The notes under the pieces: model-generated | Told to the model about the DNA's origin: nothing | Databases searched by the model: none | Seen by the model: the letters and a program-made list of their open reading frames with translations, nothing else | DNA from: Sphingobacterium corticibacter | GTDB lineage: Bacteria; Bacteroidota; Bacteroidia; Sphingobacteriales; Sphingobacteriaceae | Direction: 5' to 3' | DNA: 64,000 bases | Assembly (NCBI RefSeq): GCF_003076635.1 | Contig: NZ_QDKG01000007.1 | Location: 1 to 64,000 of the forward strand | Translations under genes and position numbers: made by a program | Shown: positions 54,746 through 63,157 of the stretch, piece after piece | How the letters are laid out: each line of letters starts with the position of its first letter | Numbering within the stretch: position 1 is the first letter of the stretch

Positions 54746-56062
54746 TTGAAAAATAGATTTATAAGGGTTGCTTTTTCCATTTTGCTGTCTGCTGGCGCAT
54801 TATGCCTCATGCCAACGGCTGTTCATGCACAAACGACCACTTCTCATTCTCCTTATTCCCAATTTGGCTTGGGGCAAATGAGAGAAGATTTAACTCCTCA
54901 ACAACGCTCTATGGGTGGTATTGCTGCCGGATTACGCTATCTAGGAGGAATGCCTACATTAAACGTATCCAACCCAGCTTCCTATTCAGCGATGAATAGA
55001 ACCATCTTTGATGGTAGTATGTATGGCAACTTCACGCAACTAAGCAAAGGTTCAGGATCTGATAACACGGGAGATTTTGCATTCGGACATATCACCTTTG
55101 GGATACCTCTGAAAAAAGCAGGTGGTTTGTCATTTGGTTTATTGCCTTTTTCGGACGTCGGGTATAATGCGTACGAAGACCAAAACTTGGGTGATTTACG
55201 CTATCGCAAAAGCATCGCTGGGGAAGGTGGTCTGAACAAAGCATACGTCGGGTACGGTGTCAACTTGCCCATCAAAGGATTGAGTATCGGTGCTAATGCA
55301 GGTTATTTGTTTGGAAACCTGACCGACAAAGCGACGGTAGAATTCCCGAATAACGCAGAAATTTACAATACCATTCAGACGAATAACCGCTATGTGCGCG
55401 GAATAATGCTCGATTATGGTATGCAGTACTTTCGTTCATTGGGTAATCGGATGAGCATGACGATTGGTTATTCCGGAACATTGAATAACCAAGTAAGGAA
55501 CGAAACCACTTCGATGGGTACTATCACCGCAGGCGGTGGCAGTGCGCTGGATGCGATTGCGTTGGACACGATTATTAGTCCAGTAAGTTTTGGACAGCGT
55601 ATTAACCTTCCTCTGAAACATAACATCGGTATTACCGTATCAAAAGGTTATAATTGGACAGTAGGTGCTGATTTTAAATATGCAGATTGGTCTAACACGC
55701 GACAACCGGCAGGCCAAGCACCATTAGGCAAAAATATCGGTGTGGCGCTTGGTGGGCAATTTAAGCCAGATCCCACCTCACCAAAATACTTGAACATTGT
55801 AGATTATAGATTGGGTTTCCGTTACAATCAAACAGAGGTTACAATAAATAATAAAAGAATCAATGATATGGCAGTTTCTGCTGGTTTTGGTATACCACTG
55901 GCACAAAAAAGCTTTGGTCGTACATTCTCGATGTTGAATATCACGGGAGAATTCGGACAACGTGGTACGTTACAAAACAACTTAGTGCGTGAACGTTATA
56001 TTAACATTCACTTGGGCTTCACGATCAACGATACGTGGTTTATCCGAGGTAGCATAGACTAA
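54746..56062 (+). CDS. Outer-membrane beta-barrel protein
   Basis: A 438-residue exported protein. The signal peptide (about residues 1-28) ends VHAQTT. The mature part begins SHSPYSQFGLGQM and is Gly/Tyr/Asn-rich with alternating strands (RSMGGIAAGLRYLGG, FGHITFGIPLKKAGGLSFGLLPFSD, IGANAGYLFGN), closing with an aromatic-ended strand (DTWFIRGSID), as expected for a barrel. Overall it resembles aromatic-hydrocarbon/PorV-like transport barrels, but I cannot name a substrate. Translation appears to start at TTG 54746; no in-frame ATG precedes the signal peptide. lptC starts one base after its stop. Confidence 0.78.
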   Translation: MKNRFIRVAFSILLSAGALCLMPTAVHAQTTTSHSPYSQFGLGQMREDLTPQQRSMGGIAAGLRYLGGMPTLNVSNPASYSAMNRTIFDGSMYGNFTQLSKGSGSDNTGDFAFGHITFGIPLKKAGGLSFGLLPFSDVGYNAYEDQNLGDLRYRKSIAGEGGLNKAYVGYGVNLPIKGLSIGANAGYLFGNLTDKATVEFPNNAEIYNTIQTNNRYVRGIMLDYGMQYFRSLGNRMSMTIGYSGTLNNQVRNETTSMGTITAGGGSALDAIALDTIISPVSFGQRINLPLKHNIGITVSKGYNWTVGADFKYADWSNTRQPAGQAPLGKNIGVALGGQFKPDPTSPKYLNIVDYRLGFRYNQTEVTINNKRINDMAVSAGFGIPLAQKSFGRTFSMLNITGEFGQRGTLQNNLVRERYINIHLGFTINDTWFIRGSID

Positions 56063-56063
56063 C

Positions 56064-56660
56064 ATGATGCGGCCGCGTACATGGCGTAATAAGTTATTCC
56101 TTTGGGGATCGGTGCTCGGACTGATATGCTTTGGCGCTTGTGAGAATGATATGCGCGATATTGACCGCATTGCTTCGATACCACAAGAAGAGGCGGTGGA
56201 TGTATCGCTCAACGTAACAGTTACCTACAGCGATTCTGCAAAAGTGAAGGCGGTAATGACTGCTCCAGAAATGCGCGTGTATCATGATAGCACCGACAAT
56301 TCGGAATTCAAGAAAGGTGTTAAAATAATTTTCTACGACGAGAATCTCCAAGAAACGCAACGTATTACTTCTAATTATGCTTTGCTAAGGCAAAGCGAAC
56401 AACTTACCGAATTTCGCGACAATGTAGTGATCACCAAATCGGATGGATCGGTCATCAAGACAGAAGAGCTTTTCTACGACGAGAAAAATCAACGCTATTA
56501 CAATACGGTTCCTATTATTTTCTTTTTTAGTGACGAGCGTGGTAATCAAGCTGCTACTTCTTTTAGTGCTGACGCCAACTTCGTACGCATAGATATGGAA
56601 TCGCCTACCGGGTATTGGATCACGCGAGACAACAATCTATTCCCAACAAGCGGATTTTAA
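56064..56660 (+). CDS. lptC: LPS export protein LptC, lipoprotein form
   Basis: A 198-residue LptC/YrbK-family protein. The N-terminus has a signal segment with a lipobox (ICFGAC, Cys about residue 26), so it would be lipid-anchored rather than carrying the usual single transmembrane helix of E. coli LptC. The beta-jellyroll follows: VTVTYSDSAKVKAVMTAPEMRV, IIFYDENLQETQRITSNYALL and the GYWITRDNNLF end. It would bridge LptB2FG to the periplasmic Lpt chain. It is coupled to the outer-membrane protein gene upstream by a one-base gap. Confidence 0.83.
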   Translation: MMRPRTWRNKLFLWGSVLGLICFGACENDMRDIDRIASIPQEEAVDVSLNVTVTYSDSAKVKAVMTAPEMRVYHDSTDNSEFKKGVKIIFYDENLQETQRITSNYALLRQSEQLTEFRDNVVITKSDGSVIKTEELFYDEKNQRYYNTVPIIFFFSDERGNQAATSFSADANFVRIDMESPTGYWITRDNNLFPTSGF

Positions 56661-56692
56661 ACCTAACTCATACTTTATAAAAGGTTAGGTTT
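56659..56692 (+). terminator. Hairpin after lptC, probable terminator
   Basis: Arms AAACCTAAC (56659-56667) and GTTAGGTTT (56684-56692) with a 16-base loop. The arm begins at the lptC stop codon. No long T-run follows, so termination is likely but not certain. Confidence 0.55.
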
Positions 56693-56814
56693 AATCAAGT
56701 ATATCAGTACCGGAAAGTGGTCGCTCTACTCATTGTTTCCTACCATTTTAGAACACCTCGATACATCGATTAAAATCTATGGACCTGTGTTACAAAATGT
56801 TTTTGATGACAGGA

Positions 56815-56842
56815 TTGATTTTTTAATAAAAATTGTATCTTG
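56815..56842 (+). promoter_or_regulatory. Possible promoter of the PpiD-like gene
   Basis: TTG (56815-56817), 18-base spacer and TATCTTG (56836-56842), followed by C. It is close to, but one base short of, TAnnTTTG, and 68 bases before the start at 56911. The 250-base gap from lptC otherwise holds only the hairpin after lptC. Confidence 0.38.
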
Positions 56843-56910
56843 CGCCTTGTTTTCAAGAAACAGATAAAAAACAGTTAAATCAAGCAATTAACAACATCAA
56901 ATAGATAGAT

Positions 56911-59013
56911 ATGGGATTAATGAGCTATTTACGAAGCCGCGCAGGCTTAGTGATATTCGTTATTGGATTAGCAATTGTAGCATTTTTGTTAGGTGACGTC
57001 ATCAATTATGGGACACCATTTTGGATGAAGAGCCAAAACGAAGTCGGCAGTGTAAATGGAGAAGGTATCGATTACCAAACCTTCAACGTGCAGGTAGATC
57101 AGGCAGTAGCTGGTTTTCAGCAGCAAATGGGTGGCGGTAGCTCTCCACAAATGCGTAGCTATGCCGTACAACAAGTATGGAATCAGTATATCTCTGAAGA
57201 ATTACTAAAACAAGAAATCGAGAAAATCGGCATTACCGTCGGTAAAGATGAATTGAACAGTTTGGTGTTTGGCGAAAATCCATCCCTGCAAATCATACAG
57301 CAATTCACCAACCCACAAACCGGCCAATTTGACAAAAATCAAGTGGCTATGGTAAGTAGCGAAGCGAAAAACAATCCTGAGTTAGCGGCTCAATGGGAAG
57401 CTTTGCTTGAAGGTATTCGTGCGCAACGCTTGAATGAAAAATACTCAAATCTGGTGTCGAACAGCATTTATACGACAGCGCTAGAAGCAGAACAAGAACA
57501 TAGCTCTCGCAATAAAATTGCGAACTTCAAATATGTGATGTTGGATTACGCTTCTGTAAAAGATGCAGAAATCAAATTATCAGATAGCGACTACAAAGAA
57601 TACTACGATAAAAGAAAGAAATCATTCCGTAACACGGAAGAGGTTCGCTCATTAGAGTATATCACTTTCGATGCTAGACCAACAGCAGCGGATACAGCGA
57701 TGATCATTTCTGAAATCAATCAGTTAAAATCAGATTTGCAAAACTCCACTACAGAAGAGCAATTTGTAGCAAGCACTTCTGAGACTAAATATCCAGTTCG
57801 TTATTACAGCCGCAACCAGCTAAATCCTGCATTAGATTCAGTTGTGTTCAACGCTGCTAGTGGTACTGTAGTTGGTCCATTCTTGAGTGGAAATGTTTAC
57901 GAAATCGCTAAAGTATTGGATACTAAATTTAGCCCTGATTCGGTAGAAGCAAGTCACATCTTGTTAAATCCAGTAGCTGAAGGTGGCGTAGAAAAAGCAA
58001 AAGTAAAAGCAGACTCTATCAAGCAATTGATTCAGCGTGGCGAGAGCATTGCTGGTTTAGCCGTTGAATTTAGTGTGGACGAAGGCAGTAAAGTAAATGG
58101 CGGAAGTCTAGGTACATTCACACGTGGCCGTATGGTGCCTGCTTTTGAAGAAGCAGCATTTAGTGGCAAAGCAGGTGATGTAGTTGTCGTCGAATCAGAC
58201 TTTGGTGTACACGTTATCAAAATCGAGCGCCAAGTTGGTAATTCTAAGATCGCAAAAACAGCGATTATTGATAAAGCAATTGTAGCAGGTCGTGCCACAC
58301 AAGATGCTGCTTATGCAAAAGCTAATGCCTTCTACTCCGAAGCGGATAAGAAAAATTTTAAGGAAGTAGCGAGCAAGCACGGCTTGACTGTAGAAACTTC
58401 TCCGCGCACACTTGCAATGGATGGTTCATTAAACGGAACTGAAGTACCGCGCGAGTTGTTGCGTTGGGCATTCGGCGCTAATAAAGATGAAATTTCGGAT
58501 AAAGTATACGAATCTGATAGCCACTACATTGTTGCTCGTGTAACTGGTATTCAAGAAAAAGGTATTCAGCCACTAGAAGCCGTAAAAAGCGAAATTGAAC
58601 CTGCAGTTCGCAACATGGTAAAAGCTAGAATGCTCAAAGAGAAAATGAACAATGCTATTAGCGGTTCGTCATCTATCGATCAGATTGCACAAAAAGTCAG
58701 TAAAAACGTACAAACAGTAGAAAACGTCGTATTTGCTAATCCAGTAATTCCTGGTATTGCATTGGAGAATGCTGTAGTTGGTACCGTATTCGGCTTGCAA
58801 CCTAACAAACCCTCGGCAGCAATCGAAGGTAACCAAGGCGTATACGCAGTACAAGTAATTGGCTTCGTAAATCCAAAAGCATTGTCGGGAGATGACTTGA
58901 ACAAGCAACAACGTCAGATGATGACCACGAATACGCAACGCGCTTGGGGTGGTATCTTTAGAGCACTACAAGACAATGCGAAGATTGATGACAATCGCAT
59001 TAGATTCTATTAG
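56911..59013 (+). CDS. PpiD-like peptidylprolyl isomerase / periplasmic chaperone
   Basis: A 700-residue inner-membrane-anchored folding factor. An N-terminal transmembrane segment (about residues 11-31, AGLVIFVIGLAIVAFLLGDVI) precedes a SurA/PpiD-like helical N-domain (with FNVQVDQAVAGFQQQMGG and EELLKQEIEKIGITVGKDEL). A parvulin domain lies in the middle (about 345-440, VEASHILLNP, then GGSLGTFTRGRMVPAFEEAAF and SDFGVHVIKIE), and long helical C-terminal regions follow. It should act on outer-membrane protein biogenesis in the periplasm. The gene is flanked by terminators on both sides, so it is monocistronic. Confidence 0.9.
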   Translation: MGLMSYLRSRAGLVIFVIGLAIVAFLLGDVINYGTPFWMKSQNEVGSVNGEGIDYQTFNVQVDQAVAGFQQQMGGGSSPQMRSYAVQQVWNQYISEELLKQEIEKIGITVGKDELNSLVFGENPSLQIIQQFTNPQTGQFDKNQVAMVSSEAKNNPELAAQWEALLEGIRAQRLNEKYSNLVSNSIYTTALEAEQEHSSRNKIANFKYVMLDYASVKDAEIKLSDSDYKEYYDKRKKSFRNTEEVRSLEYITFDARPTAADTAMIISEINQLKSDLQNSTTEEQFVASTSETKYPVRYYSRNQLNPALDSVVFNAASGTVVGPFLSGNVYEIAKVLDTKFSPDSVEASHILLNPVAEGGVEKAKVKADSIKQLIQRGESIAGLAVEFSVDEGSKVNGGSLGTFTRGRMVPAFEEAAFSGKAGDVVVVESDFGVHVIKIERQVGNSKIAKTAIIDKAIVAGRATQDAAYAKANAFYSEADKKNFKEVASKHGLTVETSPRTLAMDGSLNGTEVPRELLRWAFGANKDEISDKVYESDSHYIVARVTGIQEKGIQPLEAVKSEIEPAVRNMVKARMLKEKMNNAISGSSSIDQIAQKVSKNVQTVENVVFANPVIPGIALENAVVGTVFGLQPNKPSAAIEGNQGVYAVQVIGFVNPKALSGDDLNKQQRQMMTTNTQRAWGGIFRALQDNAKIDDNRIRFY

Positions 59014-59032
59014 GATATAATAACTAGATTTG

Positions 59033-59070
59033 TAGCTGGGCATATAGTAAATATGTCCAGCTTTTTTTAT
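59033..59070 (+). terminator. Terminator of the PpiD-like gene
   Basis: Stem AGCTGGnCATAT with ATATGTCCAGCT around a short AGTAA loop, followed by a seven-T run. It lies 20 bases after the stop and just before the DUF2480 gene. Confidence 0.88.
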
Positions 59071-59080
59071 TTTTAAGCAC

Positions 59081-59596
59081 ATGGAGATACAAGAAACTAT
59101 CGTAAATAAGGTCGCACAGAGCGGTTTGATGACCGTAGATCTTGCGAACTTCGCCCCGCAACAGGATATCGTGATCTACGATATTAAAGACAACCTCTTT
59201 CATGGGTTAATCTTGAAAGAAAAAGATTTCCGCGATTTCATTAAAAACAACGATTGGTCGATCTATGCAGATAAGCACGTCGGTATTATCTGTTCTACCG
59301 ATGCGATTGTACCTACATGGGCCTATATGCTTTTATCCACCAAGCTTTCGCCTATAGCGGCATCAGTAAATTTTGGGGATACCGATGTGGTACGCGGCAA
59401 TCTATTTCGTGATTTGCTTGCCAACCTAGATTATACTAAATACGAAGATCAGCGTGTTGTAGTAAAAGGGTGTGGCGATATTCCAATTCCAACTGAGGCA
59501 TTCGTCACGTTTACTGGAAAATTGACGCAGATTGCTAAAAGTGTGATGTATGGTGAGCCGTGTTCTACCGTCCCAGTCTTCAAACGAAAATCTTAA
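59081..59596 (+). CDS. DUF2480 family protein
   Basis: A 171-residue cytoplasmic protein of the Bacteroidota family DUF2480. Its conserved segments include VDLANFAPQQDIVIYDIKDNLFHGLILKEKDFRDFI, AIVPTWAYMLLSTKLSP and VVVKGCGDIPIPTEAFVTFTGKL. The function is unknown; the VKGCGD loop with its single conserved Cys is the only suggestive feature. It is followed by DUF3108 and DUF3109 genes on the same strand, with small gaps. Confidence 0.85.
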   Translation: MEIQETIVNKVAQSGLMTVDLANFAPQQDIVIYDIKDNLFHGLILKEKDFRDFIKNNDWSIYADKHVGIICSTDAIVPTWAYMLLSTKLSPIAASVNFGDTDVVRGNLFRDLLANLDYTKYEDQRVVVKGCGDIPIPTEAFVTFTGKLTQIAKSVMYGEPCSTVPVFKRKS

Positions 59597-59626
59597 ACCA
59601 TACTGTTATCAGCAGGTCTAAAAGCT

Positions 59627-60415
59627 ATGAGAAAGACGTTAGCCACATTTGTTTTAACCTGCTTGATAGCTTCGCTGTCAATAGCGCAGCAATTGCCGTA
59701 TCTACCTGAATCAACATTTCAAGGTGGCGAAAAATTGCGATATAAATTGAAGTATGGCATTCTAAGCGCAGCTTCCGCATATCTGCAGGTGAGCGATTCA
59801 AACTTAAAATTTGGTCCAGATCCTACCTTTCGCTTGTTTGCTAGTGGAGCGACGTCGGGTGCTTTCTCTTTATACACCGTCAAAAACAAATACGAGTCGT
59901 ATATCAACAAGCGAACCTATCTACCCTATTTGTATGTTGAAAATATTCAAGAAGGTAGTTACAGCAGAGAAGAGTACGCATCCTTCGATCATAAAAACCA
60001 TACCGTCACAGGCAAAAAAGGCACTTTTAAAAGTAATGAACCGCAGTTTTTTGACTTAGTATCGGCCTATTACTTTGCACGTAATCTTGACTTTTCAAAG
60101 CTCAAGAAAGGAGATAAATTTGCTTTAAACTATTTCTTGAGTAGCGGTATTTCCGAGCTGAGCGTAGAATACATTGGCGTCGAGAAGATAAAAACTTCAC
60201 TCGGTACGTTAGAATGTATCAAGTTAAGTCCAGAGATATCCCCTGGTCGTATTTTCAAAAAGGATAGTAAACTGTATCTTTGGGTCACAAATGATGGAAA
60301 CAGAATCCCGGTGAAAGCCCATGTAGAGATTCTGATCGGATCTGTGACGTTAGAATTGGTAAGTGCCGAGGGTTTAAAATACAAATTGGGACAGCGCGCC
60401 AGCTATTCAAAATAA
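59627..60415 (+). CDS. DUF3108 family exported protein
   Basis: A 262-residue periplasmic protein. The signal peptide (about residues 1-20) ends SIAQQ. The DUF3108 beta-rich body shows GGEKLRYKLKYGILSAASAYLQV, NKYESYINKRTYLPYLYVENIQEG and KLYLWVTNDGNRIPVKAHVEILIGSVTLEL. Family members resemble lipid- or lipoprotein-carrier beta-barrel folds, but function is not established. It lies 30 bases after DUF2480 and seven before DUF3109. Confidence 0.87.
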   Translation: MRKTLATFVLTCLIASLSIAQQLPYLPESTFQGGEKLRYKLKYGILSAASAYLQVSDSNLKFGPDPTFRLFASGATSGAFSLYTVKNKYESYINKRTYLPYLYVENIQEGSYSREEYASFDHKNHTVTGKKGTFKSNEPQFFDLVSAYYFARNLDFSKLKKGDKFALNYFLSSGISELSVEYIGVEKIKTSLGTLECIKLSPEISPGRIFKKDSKLYLWVTNDGNRIPVKAHVEILIGSVTLELVSAEGLKYKLGQRASYSK

Positions 60416-60422
60416 TAAGACC

Positions 60423-60989
60423 ATGATTGAAGTAGGTAATGTCCTCGTAAATGAAGATGTGATCAATAACGACTTCGTTTGCAACCTTAACAAGTGCAAA
60501 GGAATCTGTTGTGTAGAAGGTGATTCGGGTGCGCCCCTGCTCGCCCGTGAAGTAGACATTCTAAAAGAAATATACCCAAAAGTACGGCCGTACATGACCG
60601 AAAAAGGCATTGAAGCCGTAGAACAGCAAGGCACACATGTCGTGGACATGGATGGTGATCTTACTACAACCTGCGTAGACGGCAATAAAGAATGTGCTTA
60701 TGTGATGTGGGAAAATGGTATGACCAAATGTGCCATTGAGAAAGCCCACGAAGAAGGTATCGTCGATTGGAAAAAACCCGTTTCTTGCCACTTATATCCT
60801 ATTCGCACCACCCATTATCCATCATTTGATGTCTTAAATTACGACCGATGGTCCATCTGTAGCGATGCTTGCACCTTCGGTCAGGAACTGGGTGTGCCGG
60901 TATACAAATTTCTGAAAGATCCACTCATCAGAGTATATGGTGAAGCATGGTACGAAGAGTTGGAAAATGCGGTGAAGCCTAACGTATAA
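60423..60989 (+). CDS. DUF3109 family cysteine-rich protein
   Basis: A 188-residue cytoplasmic protein of the DUF3109 (YkgJ-related) family. It has ten cysteines: an N-terminal group in CNLNKCKGICC (residues 20-30), single residues in TTTCVDG, NKECAYV, MTKCAIE and VSCHLYPIR, and a final pair in SICSDAC. The spacing suggests metal (zinc or iron) or Fe-S binding. The biological role is unknown. It is the last of a compact DUF2480-DUF3108-DUF3109 set. Confidence 0.88.
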   Translation: MIEVGNVLVNEDVINNDFVCNLNKCKGICCVEGDSGAPLLAREVDILKEIYPKVRPYMTEKGIEAVEQQGTHVVDMDGDLTTTCVDGNKECAYVMWENGMTKCAIEKAHEEGIVDWKKPVSCHLYPIRTTHYPSFDVLNYDRWSICSDACTFGQELGVPVYKFLKDPLIRVYGEAWYEELENAVKPNV

Positions 60990-61055
60990 TTTTTAGTATT
61001 TTTACCGTAGAACTGTAACCGTTGAACAATAATTATTCGGTTTTATAACCTATTC

Positions 61056-62027
61056 ATGCTAACACTTGACGTAATACAAGAACCCATTGCTGAACATTTA
61101 AAACGCTTTGAAAAAACATTCAAAGCATCGATGCAAAGTTCAGTACCATTATTGAATCGGGTTACTCAATATATCCTCAAAAGAAAAGGAAAACAAATGC
61201 GACCTATGTTCGTTTTCCTATCTGCAGGACTCACAGGAAATATCACAGAATCCACGTATCGAGGAGCATCCTTAGTAGAGTTATTACACACCGCATCTTT
61301 GGTACACGATGATGTGGTCGATGATGCCTACGAACGACGCGGATTCTTCTCAGTAAATGCCTTATGGAAAAACAAAGTAGCCGTTTTAGTGGGCGATTTC
61401 TTGTTGTCAAAAGGTATGTCATTATCGGTAAAACATGATGAACTCAATCTGCTCAAGATCATGTCGGATGCCGTAGAGGAAATGAGCGAAGGTGAGTTGC
61501 TACAAATTGAGAAAGCGCGCAAGCTGGACATCAAAGAGCCGATCTATTTTGAGATTATACGCAAGAAAACAGCTTCGCTGATTGCATCTTGTTGTGCCTG
61601 CGGTGCCTCTTCTGCTGGTGCTTCTGAAGAAACAATTAAAAGATTGCATCTATTTGGCGAAAAGGTCGGAATCGCATTTCAAATTAAAGACGATCTCTTT
61701 GATTTTGGGGTAGACGATGTGGGCAAACCGGTTGGCAATGATGTGAAGGAGAAGAAAATGACGCTTCCTTTGATATTGGCTTTGCAAGAAACGGATTCTA
61801 AGGAGAAAAGAAGGATTATCAACTTGGTGAAAAACCACAATGAAGATCGTGCAAAGATTGCCGAGGTGCTTGAATTTGTACGCAGCAGCAATGGTTTGGA
61901 GATGGCCACAGAGCGAATGCTACAGTATCAACAAGAAGCCTTTGATATCTTAGCAGAATTTCCAGATAGTGTCTACAAAACTGGGCTGGAGCAATTAGTG
62001 CGATACACGACAGAACGTAATAAATAA
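61056..62027 (+). CDS. Trans-polyprenyl diphosphate synthase
   Basis: A 323-residue isoprenyl diphosphate synthase. The first aspartate-rich motif is LVHDDVVDDAYERRG (about residues 86-100) and the second is FQIKDDLFDFGVDDVGKPVGND (about 205-226), both DDXXD, with the GKQMRPMF substrate-binding Lys/Arg near residue 50. The chain length (C40 type or longer for the menaquinone side chain) cannot be fixed by eye. TerC follows after two bases. Confidence 0.92.
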   Translation: MLTLDVIQEPIAEHLKRFEKTFKASMQSSVPLLNRVTQYILKRKGKQMRPMFVFLSAGLTGNITESTYRGASLVELLHTASLVHDDVVDDAYERRGFFSVNALWKNKVAVLVGDFLLSKGMSLSVKHDELNLLKIMSDAVEEMSEGELLQIEKARKLDIKEPIYFEIIRKKTASLIASCCACGASSAGASEETIKRLHLFGEKVGIAFQIKDDLFDFGVDDVGKPVGNDVKEKKMTLPLILALQETDSKEKRRIINLVKNHNEDRAKIAEVLEFVRSSNGLEMATERMLQYQQEAFDILAEFPDSVYKTGLEQLVRYTTERNK

Positions 62028-62029
62028 CT

Positions 62030-63094
62030 ATGAGCCACGAATTGCTGTTTTTTGGAGGATTTATACTTTTTATCATCCTCATGTTAGCTATTGATCTAGG
62101 TTTGTTTGCCAAAGGCAACAAACCAATCAGCTTAAAATCTGCCACCATCATGAGCTTGGTGTGGATCTCTTTCGCATTAGGTTTTGGTCTCATTCTCTAT
62201 TTCTGGGGGCACGAACTGCATAGCATCGTCGATATGGCGACACTGAAAGACGTGGTTCATCGGCATTCGCACAATATCGAAATCATAGAAAATAGCTTTG
62301 ATGCCAGTATTGCGATATACAATCGCAACCTAAGCTTAGAATACCTCACTGGATATGTAGTAGAGTATGCGCTCTCGGTTGATAATATCTTTGTGATGGT
62401 ATTGCTGTTCTCCTCCTTTGGCATTCCTGAAAAATATTACCACAAAATCTTAGTGTGGGGCATTATTGGGGCGATCTTATTGCGTTGTATCTTCATTTTT
62501 ATTGGTGCAGCATTGATCGCTAAGTTCGGCTGGATTCTTTATCTGTTCGGGGCATTTTTAGTCTACACGGGCGTGATGATGTACATCAAGCGCAATGAGG
62601 AAGAGGAAGTAGACCCTAAAGGACATCCCGTCGTAAAGTTTGCCTCCAAATACTTCAAGGTAACGCACGAAACAGAAAGTGGCAACTTCTTCGACATCAA
62701 AAATGGGGTGCGCTACATGACACCATTATTTTTGGTCTTATTGGTTATCGAGTTCACCGATTTGATCTTCGCCGTAGATTCTATTCCTGCTATCTTCTCC
62801 GTCACACAAGATCCATACATTGTATTCTTCTCCAATATCTTCGCGGTATTAGGTTTGCGTTCCATGTTCTTCCTATTGGTCAATATCATTCACAAGTTTC
62901 ATTACCTCAAGGTTGGATTGGCCTTCTTACTGGTATTTATTGGTGTAAAGATGTTGCTACACGATTGGTTGCACAGCTGGGGATTCGAAACGGTTCACTC
63001 CTTGATCATTATCATTGGCATATTGGCTATCAGCATCATAGCTTCGCTGATGTTTCCGAAGAAGGTAGAAGGTGATCCGATGAGCAGGCCGTAA
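62030..63094 (+). CDS. TerC/Alx family membrane protein
   Basis: A 354-residue inner-membrane protein of the TerC family. About eight or nine transmembrane helices include the acidic motifs typical of the family: LEYLTGYVVEYALSVDNIFVMVLLFSSF and FLVLLVIEFTDLIFAVDSIPAIF (with buried Glu/Asp residues thought to bind manganese or calcium). E. coli Alx and TerC act in metal homeostasis and co-translocational metalation of exported proteins; tellurite resistance is the historical name. It overlaps no neighbour but follows the polyprenyl synthase by two bases. Confidence 0.92.
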   Translation: MSHELLFFGGFILFIILMLAIDLGLFAKGNKPISLKSATIMSLVWISFALGFGLILYFWGHELHSIVDMATLKDVVHRHSHNIEIIENSFDASIAIYNRNLSLEYLTGYVVEYALSVDNIFVMVLLFSSFGIPEKYYHKILVWGIIGAILLRCIFIFIGAALIAKFGWILYLFGAFLVYTGVMMYIKRNEEEEVDPKGHPVVKFASKYFKVTHETESGNFFDIKNGVRYMTPLFLVLLVIEFTDLIFAVDSIPAIFSVTQDPYIVFFSNIFAVLGLRSMFFLLVNIIHKFHYLKVGLAFLLVFIGVKMLLHDWLHSWGFETVHSLIIIIGILAISIIASLMFPKKVEGDPMSRP

Positions 63095-63157
63095 TAGCTG
63101 TTTATAGTTTCGTTCATAATGTATAAATTCGTGCTGATTACTAAACACGACTAAACC

